Shown one piece after another: positions 37,298 to 50,673 of a DNA stretch of 64,000 bases. Position 1 is the stretch's first letter, and every line of letters starts with the position of its first letter. This DNA is from Ceratodon purpureus (Eukaryota > Streptophyta > Bryopsida > Pseudoditrichales > Ditrichaceae), in assembly GCA_014871385.1 (NCBI GenBank), contig CM026431.1, forward strand, positions 3,822,604-3,886,603. The letters run 5' to 3'. The notes under the pieces were generated by a model, which searched no databases, was not told where the DNA came from, and worked only from the letters and a program-made list of their open reading frames with translations. The position numbers were made by a program, and so were the translations under genes.

Positions 37298-40200
37298 TTA
37301 CAGGTTTGTTTGAGTACTTCCACACTCTAAACTGGTTTTAGAGAGATGTCCTTCAATTTTCTCTGCATGAACTTTAAGTGCAGCCAGGTCTTGGTGCAAA
37401 TCTTGCAGCCTTAGTTCTGTCATTACAATCTCTTCCTTGATGTGGCGCGCTCTTCTTTCCAACCAGCCAAGCGTTTCTTCCCTTTCAGAACCCCCATGAT
37501 AACGGATTCCCATGTTGAAAGCCTCGTAACTGTTGTATGCAACGGGTGCAGGTTTCGCATTCGGAGACCACATGAGTGTGATGATAATTCCAACCTGTGC
37601 TTCCCACAGCGAGAACTGCCACATCAGATCATGATTCCATACATCCAAGTGTATTTGACGAATAATATAAGAGAAGTTCCAGAAGTATCATTAATAGGAA
37701 TTTGACCGAAATCAAGGACTTAATTACCTGCAAAGAGACAATAGCCACTGCAACTAACATGAACAGCACGAGCTTCATATGCTTTTTCCCTGCTCTCCAA
37801 TCCAGCGCAGATAACTTGTCAACAACATTCTGTACAATAGAGGACGCTTTCATCGCCCACTCGGGCTGCTTCTGGAGTTCCAGCACCCCTTGACTATGTA
37901 GAGTGTTCCTTGCAGCACTGGTGTGAACGTTGTCAATATTGTTCAACTCTTGACGTGCTTCTGAAGGTACCTCAACATGGTCTTCACGGTTCACCTCATG
38001 CCCTGCGGCATACAAATTCAGTAAGCGGAGTGTGACACCCTCCAACTAAATATCTGCACAATCTCATGCTGTGGCATTACAAGCATCACATGACCTCCAT
38101 ATCAATGCTGGAAACAAGAACAAAGTGGATTCATTTTCTGACGAAGACTAGATTAAGCAATACCTGTAAGTGATTCTGAAGTCTCGTTTCCATCCTGATG
38201 CTTGGCAGCCGATGACTTCATATTCTCTAGAACTCCTTGCGCCTGAGAAATTATAACAGGACAATATGGGATGGTTGGAAATGATGCTATATGAACAAAG
38301 GTATGGCTTCATTCGCAGCCAGCCAGCATGTATAGTAAAAGAAGATTCTGCAACGGTATCAAAATTCAACTGAAAAACAACAAGTGAATTTTTATATTGT
38401 TTACCAATTGAATCCACGTGTTGTACGCCCCTTTACTTTCATCGTAGGTTCCTTGCTCTATTTTGCCTGCAAACATGCATCACAATCAAATCAGTTTCGA
38501 ATGGACAGCAAGCGATAGGTCACAGCATATCTCACAGATAATAGTGTCACAAGATTAAATTTGGAGATGGATGAGTGGAGCAAAATTGGCATAATACTAC
38601 AGCTGAAAATTCAAATTTATTGTCCTAGATTCAAACGGTTACGAGAATTGGATAAACACGTCACACATGCATCCCAGCAGTATGGTTAAGTTAAACAAAG
38701 GCACTTACTCTTCCAAAATGTCTTCTTGGAGAATGTGACATCAATTGACACCCGAACAATACTATGAAATTGGCCATTACAATCCAAGCGCTCCACGTCC
38801 CATCTCACCTGCATTCACCAGCAATTTAGCAATGCTTCAGCTCTGGTCGTCACCCATACATATTCCCTCCAGGCAACAACTTGTGAATCATGTAGTCTTT
38901 AGAACCACTATAGATTGCAATAGAGCACTTGGAAAATTGGTTTTCCTGTTCGATAGAATGAGTTGTTCAAGCTTCTTCGAGAAGTGAACTTGGGATAATT
39001 AAGGACATCAGTCATATATTTATCCCCAGAGCTCAAGAAGTATACCTCTACACGAAAATAATCACCGTAAGGAATGTCAGTCATTTGTTGTGATGTCTCT
39101 AAAACCATGTGACTGCCACACACAACCAAACAATGTATTATAGTATAAGCTTAATATTCTGACAATTCAAAATGAATCCAAGATCAAATCAGAACACAGC
39201 CGAAATTTTGCCTCAAAGGTTCTGCAAAATCATCATCTGAATATCTTTGACAAGAAAAATTATATTGAATGAACAATAATGAACAGGAGGATACAAGGAT
39301 GCTGCTCCTTACTTGTTCCTGTACACTCGAAACCGCTGTGCCTCATGACAGTATGTAGATTTTGGCCCTGAAGATCACGGCATTCCACCAGAGAGCAACT
39401 TAAATTATTTGATAAATTATTTCCGTGCCAAGATGAAGGCTTGTAATTTAGAGCTAGCAGGTCAGGACTCAGAACCAGTATATCATGCATTTAAGATATA
39501 AAGCGAAAAAGTTGCGCACTGTCTTTCCAGAACAAAACTCGTGATTTGACATGGAAAAGGATGCAGATTGTTAGCATTGACTGTTCAAGATAGATGCAAG
39601 GATTGAACTAGACAGGTACTACTTTTCTAGACCAGGACGTACCAAAGTAAAAATTAATGGGATGTCGAAAGGAGATGTCCCGTGCGTGTCCAAATTGTCT
39701 GTGGTGGATCCACTGCGTACACCGGAAATCTAAAAACACGCCACACTATGACTTTATTGTTAAACTCATATCCAAGTCCTGAATTACAGATAAATTCTAG
39801 CTGCTTGCAACAACAGAAGCGGGACAAGCGATATCGATTGGAGAATGAAGCATACCATCATCTCCGCATTTGGTGTGAAAGTCCTTTGCGAATCCTATGC
39901 CTTCATTTGAAAAAAACAAATGGAAAAAATCCTCTACATCAACCTGAACATAGATAAACACCAAAGTAACAGGTAAATTTCAAGCTTTTATCAAGTAAAT
40001 AAAAAACGATAATAATATGAGGAGTTTGAATTAAGAAATAACTACAAAGGACAGGTGAAATGACAGCTGGTCGACATTATAAGTTCCCCTTCCCCGGACA
40101 CCTTTACGTAAGAGAGAACAATGTATGCATATTATGTCCATGAACTTGCTATGTGGATGATTTGATGACTTGTCTCTATCCTCATTAGTGTAAATTAATG

Positions 40201-43200
40201 ATAAGTCACAAGTTTTGAGAGTCTCAAACATAAATCACAGCTCGAAATGTAGTAAGAAGGACGTCCATATGATTGCCTTTCCTCAACAAAACAACAAAAA
40301 TTTGAGAGGTAAAATTGACAAACCGAAAATTCAGCTTCCGCAACTGTTTTGTAGCTGTCGGGCACTGCATTCTCGAACAACACATACTACATCAGCTGAA
40401 AGACATCCAATAATAAAACGACAGTGCTAATTATGCAGTTCGGAATATAACAAGAAACAACAAGTAACAAAAGCTAACCTGCTGAGAAGATCAAAGACTT
40501 CACTACAGTTCCAAAATATTTTGCAAAATTCATTTGCCCAAACATACAAGACCCGAGAGGTAGATCAGCAAGCTCTTCACACCCAACATAGCGCATGACA
40601 AATTGCTCAAAAGAAATACATTCAAGACCACCAACCAACTTGAAATGAATTCATTCAAGAACACGCAATCTCAGAATCAGGAAGATTAAAATAGTGGTAA
40701 TAAGGATTGCAGCGCTCGATACTTCTAGCATTAGCAACGAACGGGCAATAAAATGCTGCAGAGCGTCATGTCGCCAGGCAAGGAAAGAAAAGGCCAATTC
40801 ACATACATGAGGGAGCATCGCTATCTTGTATCTCCCAAAGAACAGATTGCTGCTGGCCAACACTGCTCGAACTGCTGGTGGTCCCTTCGTCTTCAAGCAA
40901 ACAATCTCCCCCATCATGCTCACGCAATGCTTGAGAGGGTCCCTGCTCTACTGCTTCTGCAGATGCTGAAATTTTGGCAGCCATCTCATCCACCCTATGC
41001 ACACACGTCTTAATCAGTACAGTACTTATGATCTATTCCCACAATCAGAGAAAAGACGAACTAGAAACGACACATGCATTTCCACATTCAAAAGCATCGA
41101 AACAAATCGATAACGTAAGATACACGTTTGAACCTTTGTGATGAACAACAACACTAACAGCAGCAAGTAGAATATTATTCACGGGGTATCGCACTAATCC
41201 ACTAAACTACATATTTATGAAAATGGTCACTTCATATGGCATGGTTGCAGCAAATGAACTACACTTATCCTCCATTTAGTCCAGGCTAGATTATTCAAGA
41301 AGAGCTACAAATGTCGAGAGGTGAAAGTGGCACACTCGCAAATTGGAAAATGAGTGATCTGTCGAGAGGGTACGAAGTGCTGTAATGCACTGGATGGCTT
41401 CAGACCAGAACTCATAAGTTTACCTGCTCTCATAGTTTCCTCCTGCCTCAAGCCGCGTCATCAACAAAGGACTTTGCCAAGAATTCTGAGAATTTGCTCC
41501 ACTATCTGCTCCAGATGTCCTAGATTGTGGACTCTGTTCCCAAGAATACGACCATCAGTTCTGCGAATCAACAATGACAACTATAATCTCTCTGACATAA
41601 TATCAAATAAATTACCTTCTGCTGAATACATATGCAGGGTTGTTGAGAGGAATTTAAAGATACGTCGCACACTAATTTATCCCTGTGTACTTCAATAATC
41701 CTCGATGATCAAACGAAGTTGCCATTGAGCATACCATTGCAAGTGAAGCCAGAGATCCTTGTGCATTAAGGAACAGCTTCGCATGGCTGCTATACTGGAC
41801 CCAGCCGTCCATGATCAAGCGGAAAGCTTCATCACGAGAGAGAAAAGATGCAAAGAAGTGCTGCACGCGGACATGACCAAAATACTCAATTCAGCAATAT
41901 AAATCACAGGAAACTTAACCAAGACAGTTTGAGCAGCAGGCCAACAAGACTATCCATTCAGAAATATAGTGAAGTAAAGAACCCTAAACACAATGCAAAC
42001 AACACAAGGGAACAGTATGCACTACAAACAACATTAGACAATAGAAGTGAAAAGGAAAAATGATATCCAGTTAGAAGGATGGAATGGGCTGACAGAAATA
42101 CGGCGCAATAGAACACTCCTACACCAACACCTCCATAGATGAATACCTTTTTACCCCAAGAGACTATCTCGATGGCGTTAGGAAAGACACTGGCTGTTCT
42201 AGCCTTCCGAACACAAGTTACATCCTTAAGTGGAATAATTTTCTGCCAAATGAATGTTCAATTCAAGGTTAGGAAGAGGAGCACAAAAGTTTCAAAACTT
42301 CCGAATCCAACTAGTAAACCCATCAGAAAAACTGCCCAAATGTAACAACAATGAATTTGAAGCTGTACAAGCCTACTACATTGTCAAATCTACAGTTACA
42401 CACAGGGGTTTCCAATTCATTAGGAGAGTGAGCCAGCAACTTGGCAAGTACCTTCTTCTCGTAACCGAAAATGTTGGAGTAAAAACACACGTAACGTTCA
42501 AAGAGGTACATGTGACCCTGTTTTCCAACAACCCGTCATTGGAAATAAGAACCATGAACCTGCAACGCAGAAATGTCGAAACAGCAAGGCATTGAAGGAG
42601 ACAACAATGACCAACCTGCATGTGCGATAAAGACTGAGCCTAATATCTACCCTGTAAGATTTCTCAAGCGCTGGACCAAGATTTTCACACCTAGAATATG
42701 AATAAGAAAGAACATGAAAAAAGGACATAGCTCTATAAGACGAGATGAACATCACAGCAGCTCAGCTCATGGCGCTCAGAAAGAACAAACCTGAAGCAAT
42801 ATCTTCTTCTGAAGCGCACAATTAAAGTCCGCAATCAACGACTGCAAAAACAGGACCAAGCAGCTGCATAATTATCCCATTCTTCTCGTCCATCTCACAT
42901 CTATCAGTATCTATGCGAATGCAAACAGCCTCCATTCGTTCAAAACTTTAACCCCTTGAGCACCAATCCAAGATGTAAGACTTCGATTCACATACCTCCT
43001 CAGGAGGCAAATGAAAGAGCTGTCGATACTCCTCGCTCCTCTCCTTCGCTTTCTGATTCTGCAAAAGAAACCACAAATTGAGATATAATCATCAAATACT
43101 AAAGAGGCTCCACATGGGAGCTCCGAAAGAGTTACCGCAACTCTCCTGTCACCAAAAACGACATGGAGCTCGAGAACTTCCTACACGAAAACCCTAAACC

Positions 43201-43798
43201 TCCCCACAGAAGACAGAATGTACAACCCGAACAAGAAAAACTCCAATCCGGAACACACTCACGGCAGACATACAGAGTCGGATCCGCTGCACCAAAGCAG
43301 AGAGAAGAAGAAGCCGGAATCTCCAGCACACGAGAGCCAAATTGAGTTCTACACTCACTAACCATACACAACATCCGATCCCCTAAACCTCAATCGCACC
43401 CAAACTCCAACCCTCACGAACTCTGCACGAAACTCAACACCGAACTCCAGACCCCGACACACACTTCCCTCCTCGCCATTTCACTTAACCTCTCACCAAA
43501 CGATCATCGTCACAAGCACTGCGTAAACCTCAAGGAACTCACACCGCCAAACACACCCAGTACCCAATCCATCACCAAACTACAGCTCTCTCGATCAAAA
43601 CCGAAGCTGAAAAACACGACTAACTCCAAAAGCAACACCACATGACCAACCTCACGCATATCAACCCAACCCAAAACTCCGATCAGCAACCATGATTGCA
43701 GGGCTGAGACACATCATACGAGAGAGAAATCATGGTTTGCTGACCTGCAGAGCGGCGTCGTCCTCGACGGCCGTGGCGCCATCCTTGGTGCCGGCCAT
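37298..43798 (-). CDS. GRAM and VASt domain membrane protein (VAD1-like)
   Basis: 18 exons in coding order: 43745-43798, 42996-43058, 42791-42841, 42452-42517, 42147-42242, 41735-41860, 41424-41533, 40807-40994, 40324-40364, 39856-39943, 39643-39729, 39313-39367, 39046-39112, 38709-38808, 38405-38466, 38164-38242, 37728-38002, 37298-37615. All phases agree; about 641 residues. GRAM spans about 27-150 (EEYRQLFHLPPEE, GHMYLFERYVCFYSNIFGYE, DEAFRLIMDGW). VASt spans about 252-420 (VDVEDFFHLFFSNEGIGF, FGHARDISFRHPINFYFG, IPYGDYFRVE, GAYNTWIQL). A membrane segment (MKLVLFMLVAVAIVSLQ) lies near 520-536 and a coiled coil near 575-625. GRAM-VASt proteins bind lipids at ER contact sites and move sterols (family knowledge); Arabidopsis VAD1 restrains cell death. 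The first intron is A/C-rich on the plus strand. Confidence 0.92.
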
Positions 43799-44500
43799 GG
43801 CATGCGTGAAATCACCTCACCCCAGCTGACCAGCTGCAAAATCTGATGATCTCGGAGAAGAATGGCAATTCAACGACAGCGCCGACTGCGAGTCAGATTG
43901 AGTGCACCGAAAAAACTTCGACACTGGATTGCACGCACTTCGACTTGGGCCCGCCAGATGGGATTATTGGAACATGGGAAGCGATGTGGAAACGTCGGGT
44001 TCGTTGCCATGTCCACCGGAAGAACATTCCGTGACCCTACCACCTCCTTGACAGACGCCAGAAATGGTGATCATGGTCATCGGATGCACCGACTCTGAGG
44101 ATGTGGTTTGGACATCTGTTTGAGTTTCGTGCACGGAAGATTGACGCTCAGTGCAAATTGCACCGACTTCTGGATGTTGTGGAGTTTGGGATGCGTTCCA
44201 GGTTTTGAAGAATTGTGCGACAAGGAAGGGAGTGATTATGTCGTGACTGGATTCAGTGCTTTGGCGTTTCTTTCGTTGTGATTTGGGGTCGGTTGCAAGT
44301 AAGCAGAGATTCATTGGTTTTGGATTACTTCTGGCGTCTTGTGAAATGGTGAGAAGAAGGTTTAGTTATTTGTGTTGTGATTTGTTCATCCGAGATTGGA
44401 TTTTCGGTGGAAATCTGAATGTACCGGAAGTGGATTTCTGCTGTGTGAAGTGATGTACAGTGAGTTGACAAAGGCATGAGGTAAGTTTTGAAGTGATGAA
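43799..44500 (-). promoter_or_regulatory. Upstream region of the GRAM/VASt gene
   Basis: Begins at the ATG. The plus strand goes from A/C-rich within intron 1 (about 43380-43700) to G/T-rich above about 44100, which on the sense strand is the A/C-to-G/T switch seen at other starts here. No gene is supported on the plus strand in this stretch. Confidence 0.35.
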
Positions 44501-44501
44501 T

Positions 44502-44890
44502 AAGGTAGCAGTACCCATTCCTGCCAGAATAAGGATTTTGGGAACCTGGGAGTGCAAAGAGCATGAAGTGAAATCATGAATGTGTTAGCAAATTGGAGAG
44601 GAAGTGCTTGGTCTTGGAATCAGAATTTTTGGAGGTAAGAGCAATTTTACACAAATTTTTGAAGTGAAGGTGTTGTAGACACCTATTCATAACTCTAGAC
44701 TTACCCAAAAGTGACAGAAGAAACCTGTGGACAAAACTTGGTAATGCTTCCATCTCATTGGTTCCATCTCATTGATTCTAGTGAAATTTCAATACACTTA
44801 TGTTCAAGTTTAGGTTCACAAGGAGGCACTTTCTGGTCAAAAAGTAGGAGGCAGGAATGGGTCGCTGGCATGAATGGGTACTGCTACCTT
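44502..44890. repeat. 389-bp stretch bounded by 26-bp inverted repeats
   Basis: The 26 bases at 44502-44527 (starting aaggtagcagtacccattc) return as an inverted copy at 44865-44890 with one mismatch. A second, partial copy of the inner arm (ggcaggaatgggt) lies just inside the right arm at 44850-44862. No target duplication is evident at the ends, so I cannot assign a transposon family; a MITE-like element or a long hairpin are both possible. Confidence 0.7.
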
Positions 44891-45533
44891 AAGCATGTTG
44901 ATTAAGGATTTGTGATATTGACAAGGTTTGATGAAAGTTACTGCGATAATAAGCTGTAACAAGGGGTGTCTACAAGCAATAAACACTTTCGATATGAATT
45001 CCAAACTCAGAGAAATCCCTTTGTACAATGTCGTTCTTTGAGAGATACATCCTACTACAGAAGATGTGCGAAAAATTTGTCGAAGAAGTTAACCTGACGT
45101 ACAATGCATGACAAAGAAGTTCTACAGTTGCAGCCTAGTAAAGATTTCATACAATTTGAGAACTAGAAATTCTCTTTCAGTAGACTAAATTACTATACAA
45201 GGCTCAGAACTCGGCGATAAACAGCCAATTTCGAATCTATTCAATCTTGCCAAAGCCATCCAAATTCTGAGATAAAACCTAGACCAGGATCCTCTCCAGC
45301 TGCAAGGATTTGAGCTCTGACCATGTAAACGTTTGTGCTGAAACTCAGAAACATGCTGCAACTCAATGGGAAGAGGATAGGGGCATATGTTGCAGCATTA
45401 GCATGGAGGTGGAAGTTGCAATGAAGCATTGGGAGATGTAATGTTTCAACACGCTTCGATTGGCATGCTCAGTGCAACTTCCTCCACATCGGTGCTGCAA
45501 TTAGGAGAACGATTGAGCTTCAGGAAAGAGCCG
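44891..45533. other. 3' side of the CYP94 gene
   Basis: Probably the 3' untranslated region of the P450 gene and spacer. No gene is recognised. Confidence 0.4.
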
Positions 45534-47114
45534 TCATCGCCGACGTCGCACATAGACCGGCATTCCATTCAACATGGACAACACAAACGACATCTTATAC
45601 CTGGGCTTGAACCCATCCGGAACGGACAACGTGAACTGGGTCAGAATGGCAGCCGCGATGAGCTTCATCTGCACGATGGCCACTTCCTTTCCAAGACAAA
45701 TCCGAGGGCCAGCTTGAAACACCGGAAACTTGAAGGAGCTTTCAGGAACGAAGACACCATCCTTGAGCCATCTCTCCGGCTTGTACTCATGGCAGTCTGG
45801 CCCCCACACAGCTTCCAGTCGCCCCATGGCGTAAGGGTGATAGCCCACCATGTCGTTCTTCTTCACTCTGGTTACACCATCCGGCCACACATCGTCGATC
45901 GTGGCTACTTTGAGGTCGGATGGCACGGGCGCGTTCATTCGCATGGACTCGAACAGAGCTGCCTGCAAGTAATTCATGCTCCTGAGCTCTTCGAAGGTGA
46001 ATCGTTGCGATGACATATTGTTCTCGTCTGATCCTGATCTAGCTGCGATGATTTGAGCCAGCTCTGTGCAAATGGTTTGCTCCACTTGAGGGTGCAAGGT
46101 TAGGATCCAGAAGAACCAGATGAGAGCAGTGGCGACCGAGTCGCGACCAGCTTGGAAGAAGCTCACCAGCATGTCGCACAGAAACTCATCCGACAGCTTC
46201 TCGGATTCGCCCTCTGCGTGGTGGTTCATGAAACGAGAGAGCAAATCCACTCGTGTTGTCTCGCCACCACTCTCCATCTCCCTCCGCCGCTCGCGAATTA
46301 CTGACATTAGAAACCTGCGGATCTTCACAACAGCGTCAGTTACTCGCCCCTCTCCGAAGATGCCCAGCGCCCTGAAGATCTTCCAGGTCGGGGTCATGAA
46401 CCGGGTGGCGACTCCGCCCGTGGCGTCGTCGAAAGCCTGCTCGAATTCTAGGTTTGGGAGAGACGGATCCAAACAGCCAGGGTCCACGCCCACGGTCAGT
46501 CTGCAGATGTTGTCGAAGCTGAACCTCTTGAGGATGTCCTGCAGGTCAAGGGTTTGGTCTTCTCGGTCGCAAGCGCTAGAGAGGATAGGAATGAGACGAG
46601 CCTCCATCTCCTCCTGGACCGTTTCGAACATGAGGTTGCGAAGAGAGCGCATGCTGAACTCGAAGCTGGCGATCTTCCGCTGCATACGCCAGAGCTCCCC
46701 ATCAGTGTTGAGGATGCCATAGCCCAGCACGTCGCGCAGGGTGTTGCAGAAGTACTCGCCTTTGGGGTAGTTGTCGAATTTCGTCTTCAGGATGTGCTCG
46801 ACGTTGTCTGGATTTGCTGTAATGTAGCTCGTCTGCCCGCCCAACAACACGGTTCTCAGGGTCAGCACCTGCTCGTCCCGCATGAAATCCACCGTGATGT
46901 CGTAGATGGATTTGTAGTTCCATACATACACTAGAAAGTTCCCGATCAAGGGATACACCTTGGCCCCTGGATTCTTCCCATACAGTGGGTGGTTTTTCCA
47001 CCATCTGTAATAGATTGACAGCATGACAATGCATATCGCCGCAGAAACCCCGACATGGGATTTCGATGGCCATGCCGGATGAGGAGCCTCCAACCCTTGC
47101 GTGCTATCCTCCAT
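45534..47114 (-). CDS. Cytochrome P450, CYP94 family (CYP86 clan)
   Basis: A single uninterrupted exon of 526 residues, the usual length for a P450. Membrane anchor near 22-42 (VSAAICIVMLSIYY), then a proline-region hinge (NPGAKVYPLIGN). I-helix oxygen-binding motif AGRDSV, K-helix ESMR, PERW, and the heme loop FQAGPRICLGKE with its cysteine ligand: all catalytic motifs are intact. NPDNVEHILKTKFDNYPKGE, FEFSMRSLRN and ILKRFSFDNICRLTVGVDP are CYP94-like, and the absence of introns fits that family. Members hydroxylate fatty acids, or jasmonoyl conjugates in seed plants, at the omega end, in the ER membrane (family knowledge). The moss substrate is unknown. CYP704 and CYP86 are close alternatives; the KE after the heme cysteine favours CYP94. 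Confidence 0.88.
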   Translation of the reverse strand: MEDSTQGLEAPHPAWPSKSHVGVSAAICIVMLSIYYRWWKNHPLYGKNPGAKVYPLIGNFLVYVWNYKSIYDITVDFMRDEQVLTLRTVLLGGQTSYITANPDNVEHILKTKFDNYPKGEYFCNTLRDVLGYGILNTDGELWRMQRKIASFEFSMRSLRNLMFETVQEEMEARLIPILSSACDREDQTLDLQDILKRFSFDNICRLTVGVDPGCLDPSLPNLEFEQAFDDATGGVATRFMTPTWKIFRALGIFGEGRVTDAVVKIRRFLMSVIRERRREMESGGETTRVDLLSRFMNHHAEGESEKLSDEFLCDMLVSFFQAGRDSVATALIWFFWILTLHPQVEQTICTELAQIIAARSGSDENNMSSQRFTFEELRSMNYLQAALFESMRMNAPVPSDLKVATIDDVWPDGVTRVKKNDMVGYHPYAMGRLEAVWGPDCHEYKPERWLKDGVFVPESSFKFPVFQAGPRICLGKEVAIVQMKLIAAAILTQFTLSVPDGFKPRYKMSFVLSMLNGMPVYVRRRR

Positions 47115-50100
47115 AATTTGCCGAGTCTCTGTCTTTCACCTGGAAAGCTAGGGATCAAACCGTAAGACAACAAGATTCATATGAGAGAAGATTAAGCGAA
47201 TTGATCCTCATGGAAATCCTGAAGAACAGCTCCTCCCCATGTTGTGTGACAATCTTATCCATTGAGCAGAGATAGCAACACGGACAAGAAGAGGAGGTGA
47301 CCCAGGTTCAAATTCACTGAGTTCCAAACATGTGGAAGTACCTGCGGCAGTTTTGTGGCGAAGAAGACTATTCAGACCACTCAACCGACTGAGCTCAAGG
47401 TTCAAGCGTCAACAGTGTTGAGATAATGTTGCAGAACACCCCTCCATAGAAGCACATATGAGTGACTTACACCATATCCTTGACCCTTCAATCGACAAAA
47501 GACAGACGCCGAAGTTGAGAATGAGCAAATAATTGTAGATACTGGCAAGGAGGAACAGAAATGCAAGCTCAAATTACACCCACAATTCGCCGCAGCCCAT
47601 GAATCAGTATGTACAAGAGTCAAATTGAAACCCAGGAATGCATGCACCATATGCTAAAGAAAAGACTTACCAAAGAATGTACTCTGAGTTTTGCCGTGGA
47701 CATTACCCAAGATGGGAATAGGTTTCCAATTCGAGCGCAGCAATCCTTGGCACCAGCAGTGCTCGAACTAGACTACCTTAATGTCGTCGAAGACCAGATG
47801 CAAAACCAACAAGTGATGTAAGAGATCAATGAGAATTGTAAATTGTGGACAACACTCAATCCCCGTCGAGGTAGCTGGTCACCGCAATTGTGTACATGTG
47901 GTGATATGGTGTCGACGTCGACGCCATCCTGTTCACGTTGTGACAACGCTTCCACCGCAAATCCGGTGAATCGATACAGAAAGTTGTTTGGCTCATTTGA
48001 GATTTCGATATTCCAACAAGATAATAATTAGAAGAAAGTTATGCGCACGTGGATTCACATCACTTCAGTAGTGGGAGTCTGAGTGTGCCCATACTGTGGT
48101 CTCGATACCATAATGCAGGTTGCAGCTCCAATCCGACACCACATTTCTGAAGCGTGATATCTCTTCATTGGGGCCATTTTCATGGAGCCCGAAGGTCAGT
48201 TGAAGTGTCTAATTTTTCCTTGTAAAATAATCATAAAAGTTGGCAAAGGTGGGCTACTCCTGGCCAGGTTCTTCTTTGCAGTCGCCGCTGATGTGGCCGA
48301 AACGGTGATTACTTTTGGAGGGCAAGCACCTGCTCCTCCCTCTCTGCAACGATCTGCTTCTGCCTTAACGCATCTTCAGTTTTGCTTGCTGATTGCTATG
48401 GGATGTTTGTCTGGCAGGTTGCACAGACTTTTAATCTGTGCATGTCGTATTCCAATTTCTCTGCTCTGCCTCAATCACAGAATGATTCAGCACCAGCTCC
48501 AGCCATCTTCTATGTCCTTGTTATTCCCAGTGGTCGGAGTTCGTTAGTTCCGTGTAAATTGAGACCACCCACATTCATCGCAGGCTACGAGGTGGGAGTT
48601 TTGGTAGGTTTGGTGGACAATCTGGAGCTGGGGCACCATGACGCCGGGGCTGAGCCTTGCAGAGGCTCCATTGCGGATGCGTCTGGTAGAGTTGGGTGGC
48701 AGCCGCAGCAATGAGATAGTTCCACTGGTTCGTCCATGGCGACGGTGTTCCAGTTCAAGTATGGAGTGGCGACAATGGGCGTTTGTGGAACTGTCTTTCC
48801 TGGATGCCCTAAGGCGAAGGAAATGATCAATTCTTCCCAGTAAGCGCGCTTCGCAGCATTTGGTCCCCTTTGATTGTGACAAGTTTAGATGGTACACAAG
48901 ATTGCTTTCTTCCTTCTGGACAAACATTTCACCGATGAAATCAAATTTCCACATAACTTCAATTGAACTAGCAGTTGTGAAGTAGTGACTTGGGTCTTCA
49001 ATAAATGCAGGTTGGATGTGCGTCCACTTCTGGCTGTATATCAGAGGAAGAGTCAATTGGTGCAGATTGATAAGAAATCCGAGTCAGGATGATGGTCGTA
49101 TTGAGGATGCAGTGACAAGCGGCTCATTCTGTGGCTTATATCGCTAAATTGTGAGATCCCAAGGTTTGATTATTCACAAATCTGCTGCTTTCTGTTGTTG
49201 GTTTCGAAATCCGATTGAGGCATTCAATTGAGTATTCGATTGAATGCTGCGGTTTTGCAAATTGCACATGGTAACAATGTCATTCAATTCACGATGTGTA
49301 ATGGCATACTGAACATTTTGAATAACTCAGGGTTTAGGGTTTAAGGTTTGCATGTTGGGTGCCGGAATTGAAAAGTTTCCATGATCTCCGAGTGCTGTGG
49401 CAGTTTAGATGGTTGGGAAAGGAGGGGCCGGACTGGAGTTCAGAACCTTCTATCAGCCATCCAAAGTGACTCTGATGCGCATGAAAACTCAGCTCAACCC
49501 TTCTACATCCAAATATTTGGCATTGGTAAGAGGAGTGTTCTCTTGCATAAAGCTGGGCAGAAATTCTATTAGTCTTGATTTCTGAGGAATGATGATCATA
49601 CTTCCTTACCTGTCTTTTCCATAAGGAAATATTGTGTTGATTCCATGCACAATCACAGAGTGAGTTTCTCAAGTTGGTTATTGCATGTTCTGCGAGAAGA
49701 GGCCGAAGTGACGAGCTGAAAGCAGACGATGTGCTTTATTTGCTTCTTGGTCATGTACAGATGTTAACGCTGTTATTCTAACGCAGTGCAGGACAAGTAC
49801 AGCACAGTACAGTACGGATAATTAATTGAATTTCCAGTCTAGAACAGAAGGAATTGACTAGTAAAATGTAATAAATTCTTCTAGAATGTGCATGCAAAAC
49901 AGAGAAAGACGAGCAGAAATACTTCACGTGGGTGGCGTCGTGCTATCTAATTTTGTTTCTTTTTACTAAGTCGAGGTGATTGACGTCAGGTTTCCAGAAT
50001 GCATTCAGGAAGTTGTTGCAAGAGCTTCGGAAGAATTCAAAGAGGTCATATGGGCTCCAAGAATCTGGAGATATTTCTATGCGAAGGTTTCATTCCATAG

Positions 50101-50673
50101 ACGCCTTTTCCTTTTTAATCAGATTTTGAAAGCAAATGTAGTACAGTGAGAGGAGATTGTGATTTTAGAGATCCTTCTCAACAGCCTAGTGCTGAAAAGA
50201 CTTCTTTAATATGTAACCTGTTTCTGTCAATTTGAGCTGCTGTGCATACAAATGAAAATTCGGCACATCATAAGTGCAAATATACTAGTCATAACCTTGA
50301 AATTTTGTAATCAAATGCAGTACAGTACTTGTTATTCACCTTACACTAAAACTGTACGGCCGATGTCTAGTGTAGGGCCGACACCTTGGTAGAAATTGCA
50401 TTCTTTGAACAGGGGTGGCTGGAGGAAGAGTACAAAGTGATACCACAGTGACGTCCGCATCGATCAAGGGGCTACTTGCAAGTAAATTATCTGACTTATC
50501 TTCTTTGACTCGTCCTCTCATGTCTGTCACTGCAACAAGGAAGTTACAATATTTCTACGAGTAATGAACTTTCATGGGAAATTGATCCACACCATGTATG
50601 ACTACTACTTAAATCAGTTTTCATGTTGCTGTTGTAATGTGGTTGTGGGAAGTCAGATCAGCCGGTCGGAGAG
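47115..50673. other. Divergent intergenic region between CYP94 and the CCR-like gene
   Basis: Both genes start away from this 3.6-kb stretch, so it must hold both promoters. The part 48180-49060 has moderate GC and overlapping open frames on both strands (48182-48547 and 48382-48714 on +, 48544-49056 on -) with no motif I recognise. A telo-box-like gggtttagggttt lies near 49330. I see no supported gene, but a small unknown one at 48.2-49.1 kb is not excluded. Confidence 0.45.

Noticed and set aside
40486-40640. Open stretch in an intron of the GRAM/VASt gene (minus strand, contains RYVGCEELADLPLGS) with a GTTAGC donor
   Set aside because: No acceptor puts it in phase with the exons at 40807-40994 and 40324-40364, which join directly and match the family.
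45429-46934. Long plus-strand open frames opposite the CYP94 gene
   Set aside because: Shadows of the P450 reading frame on the other strand.
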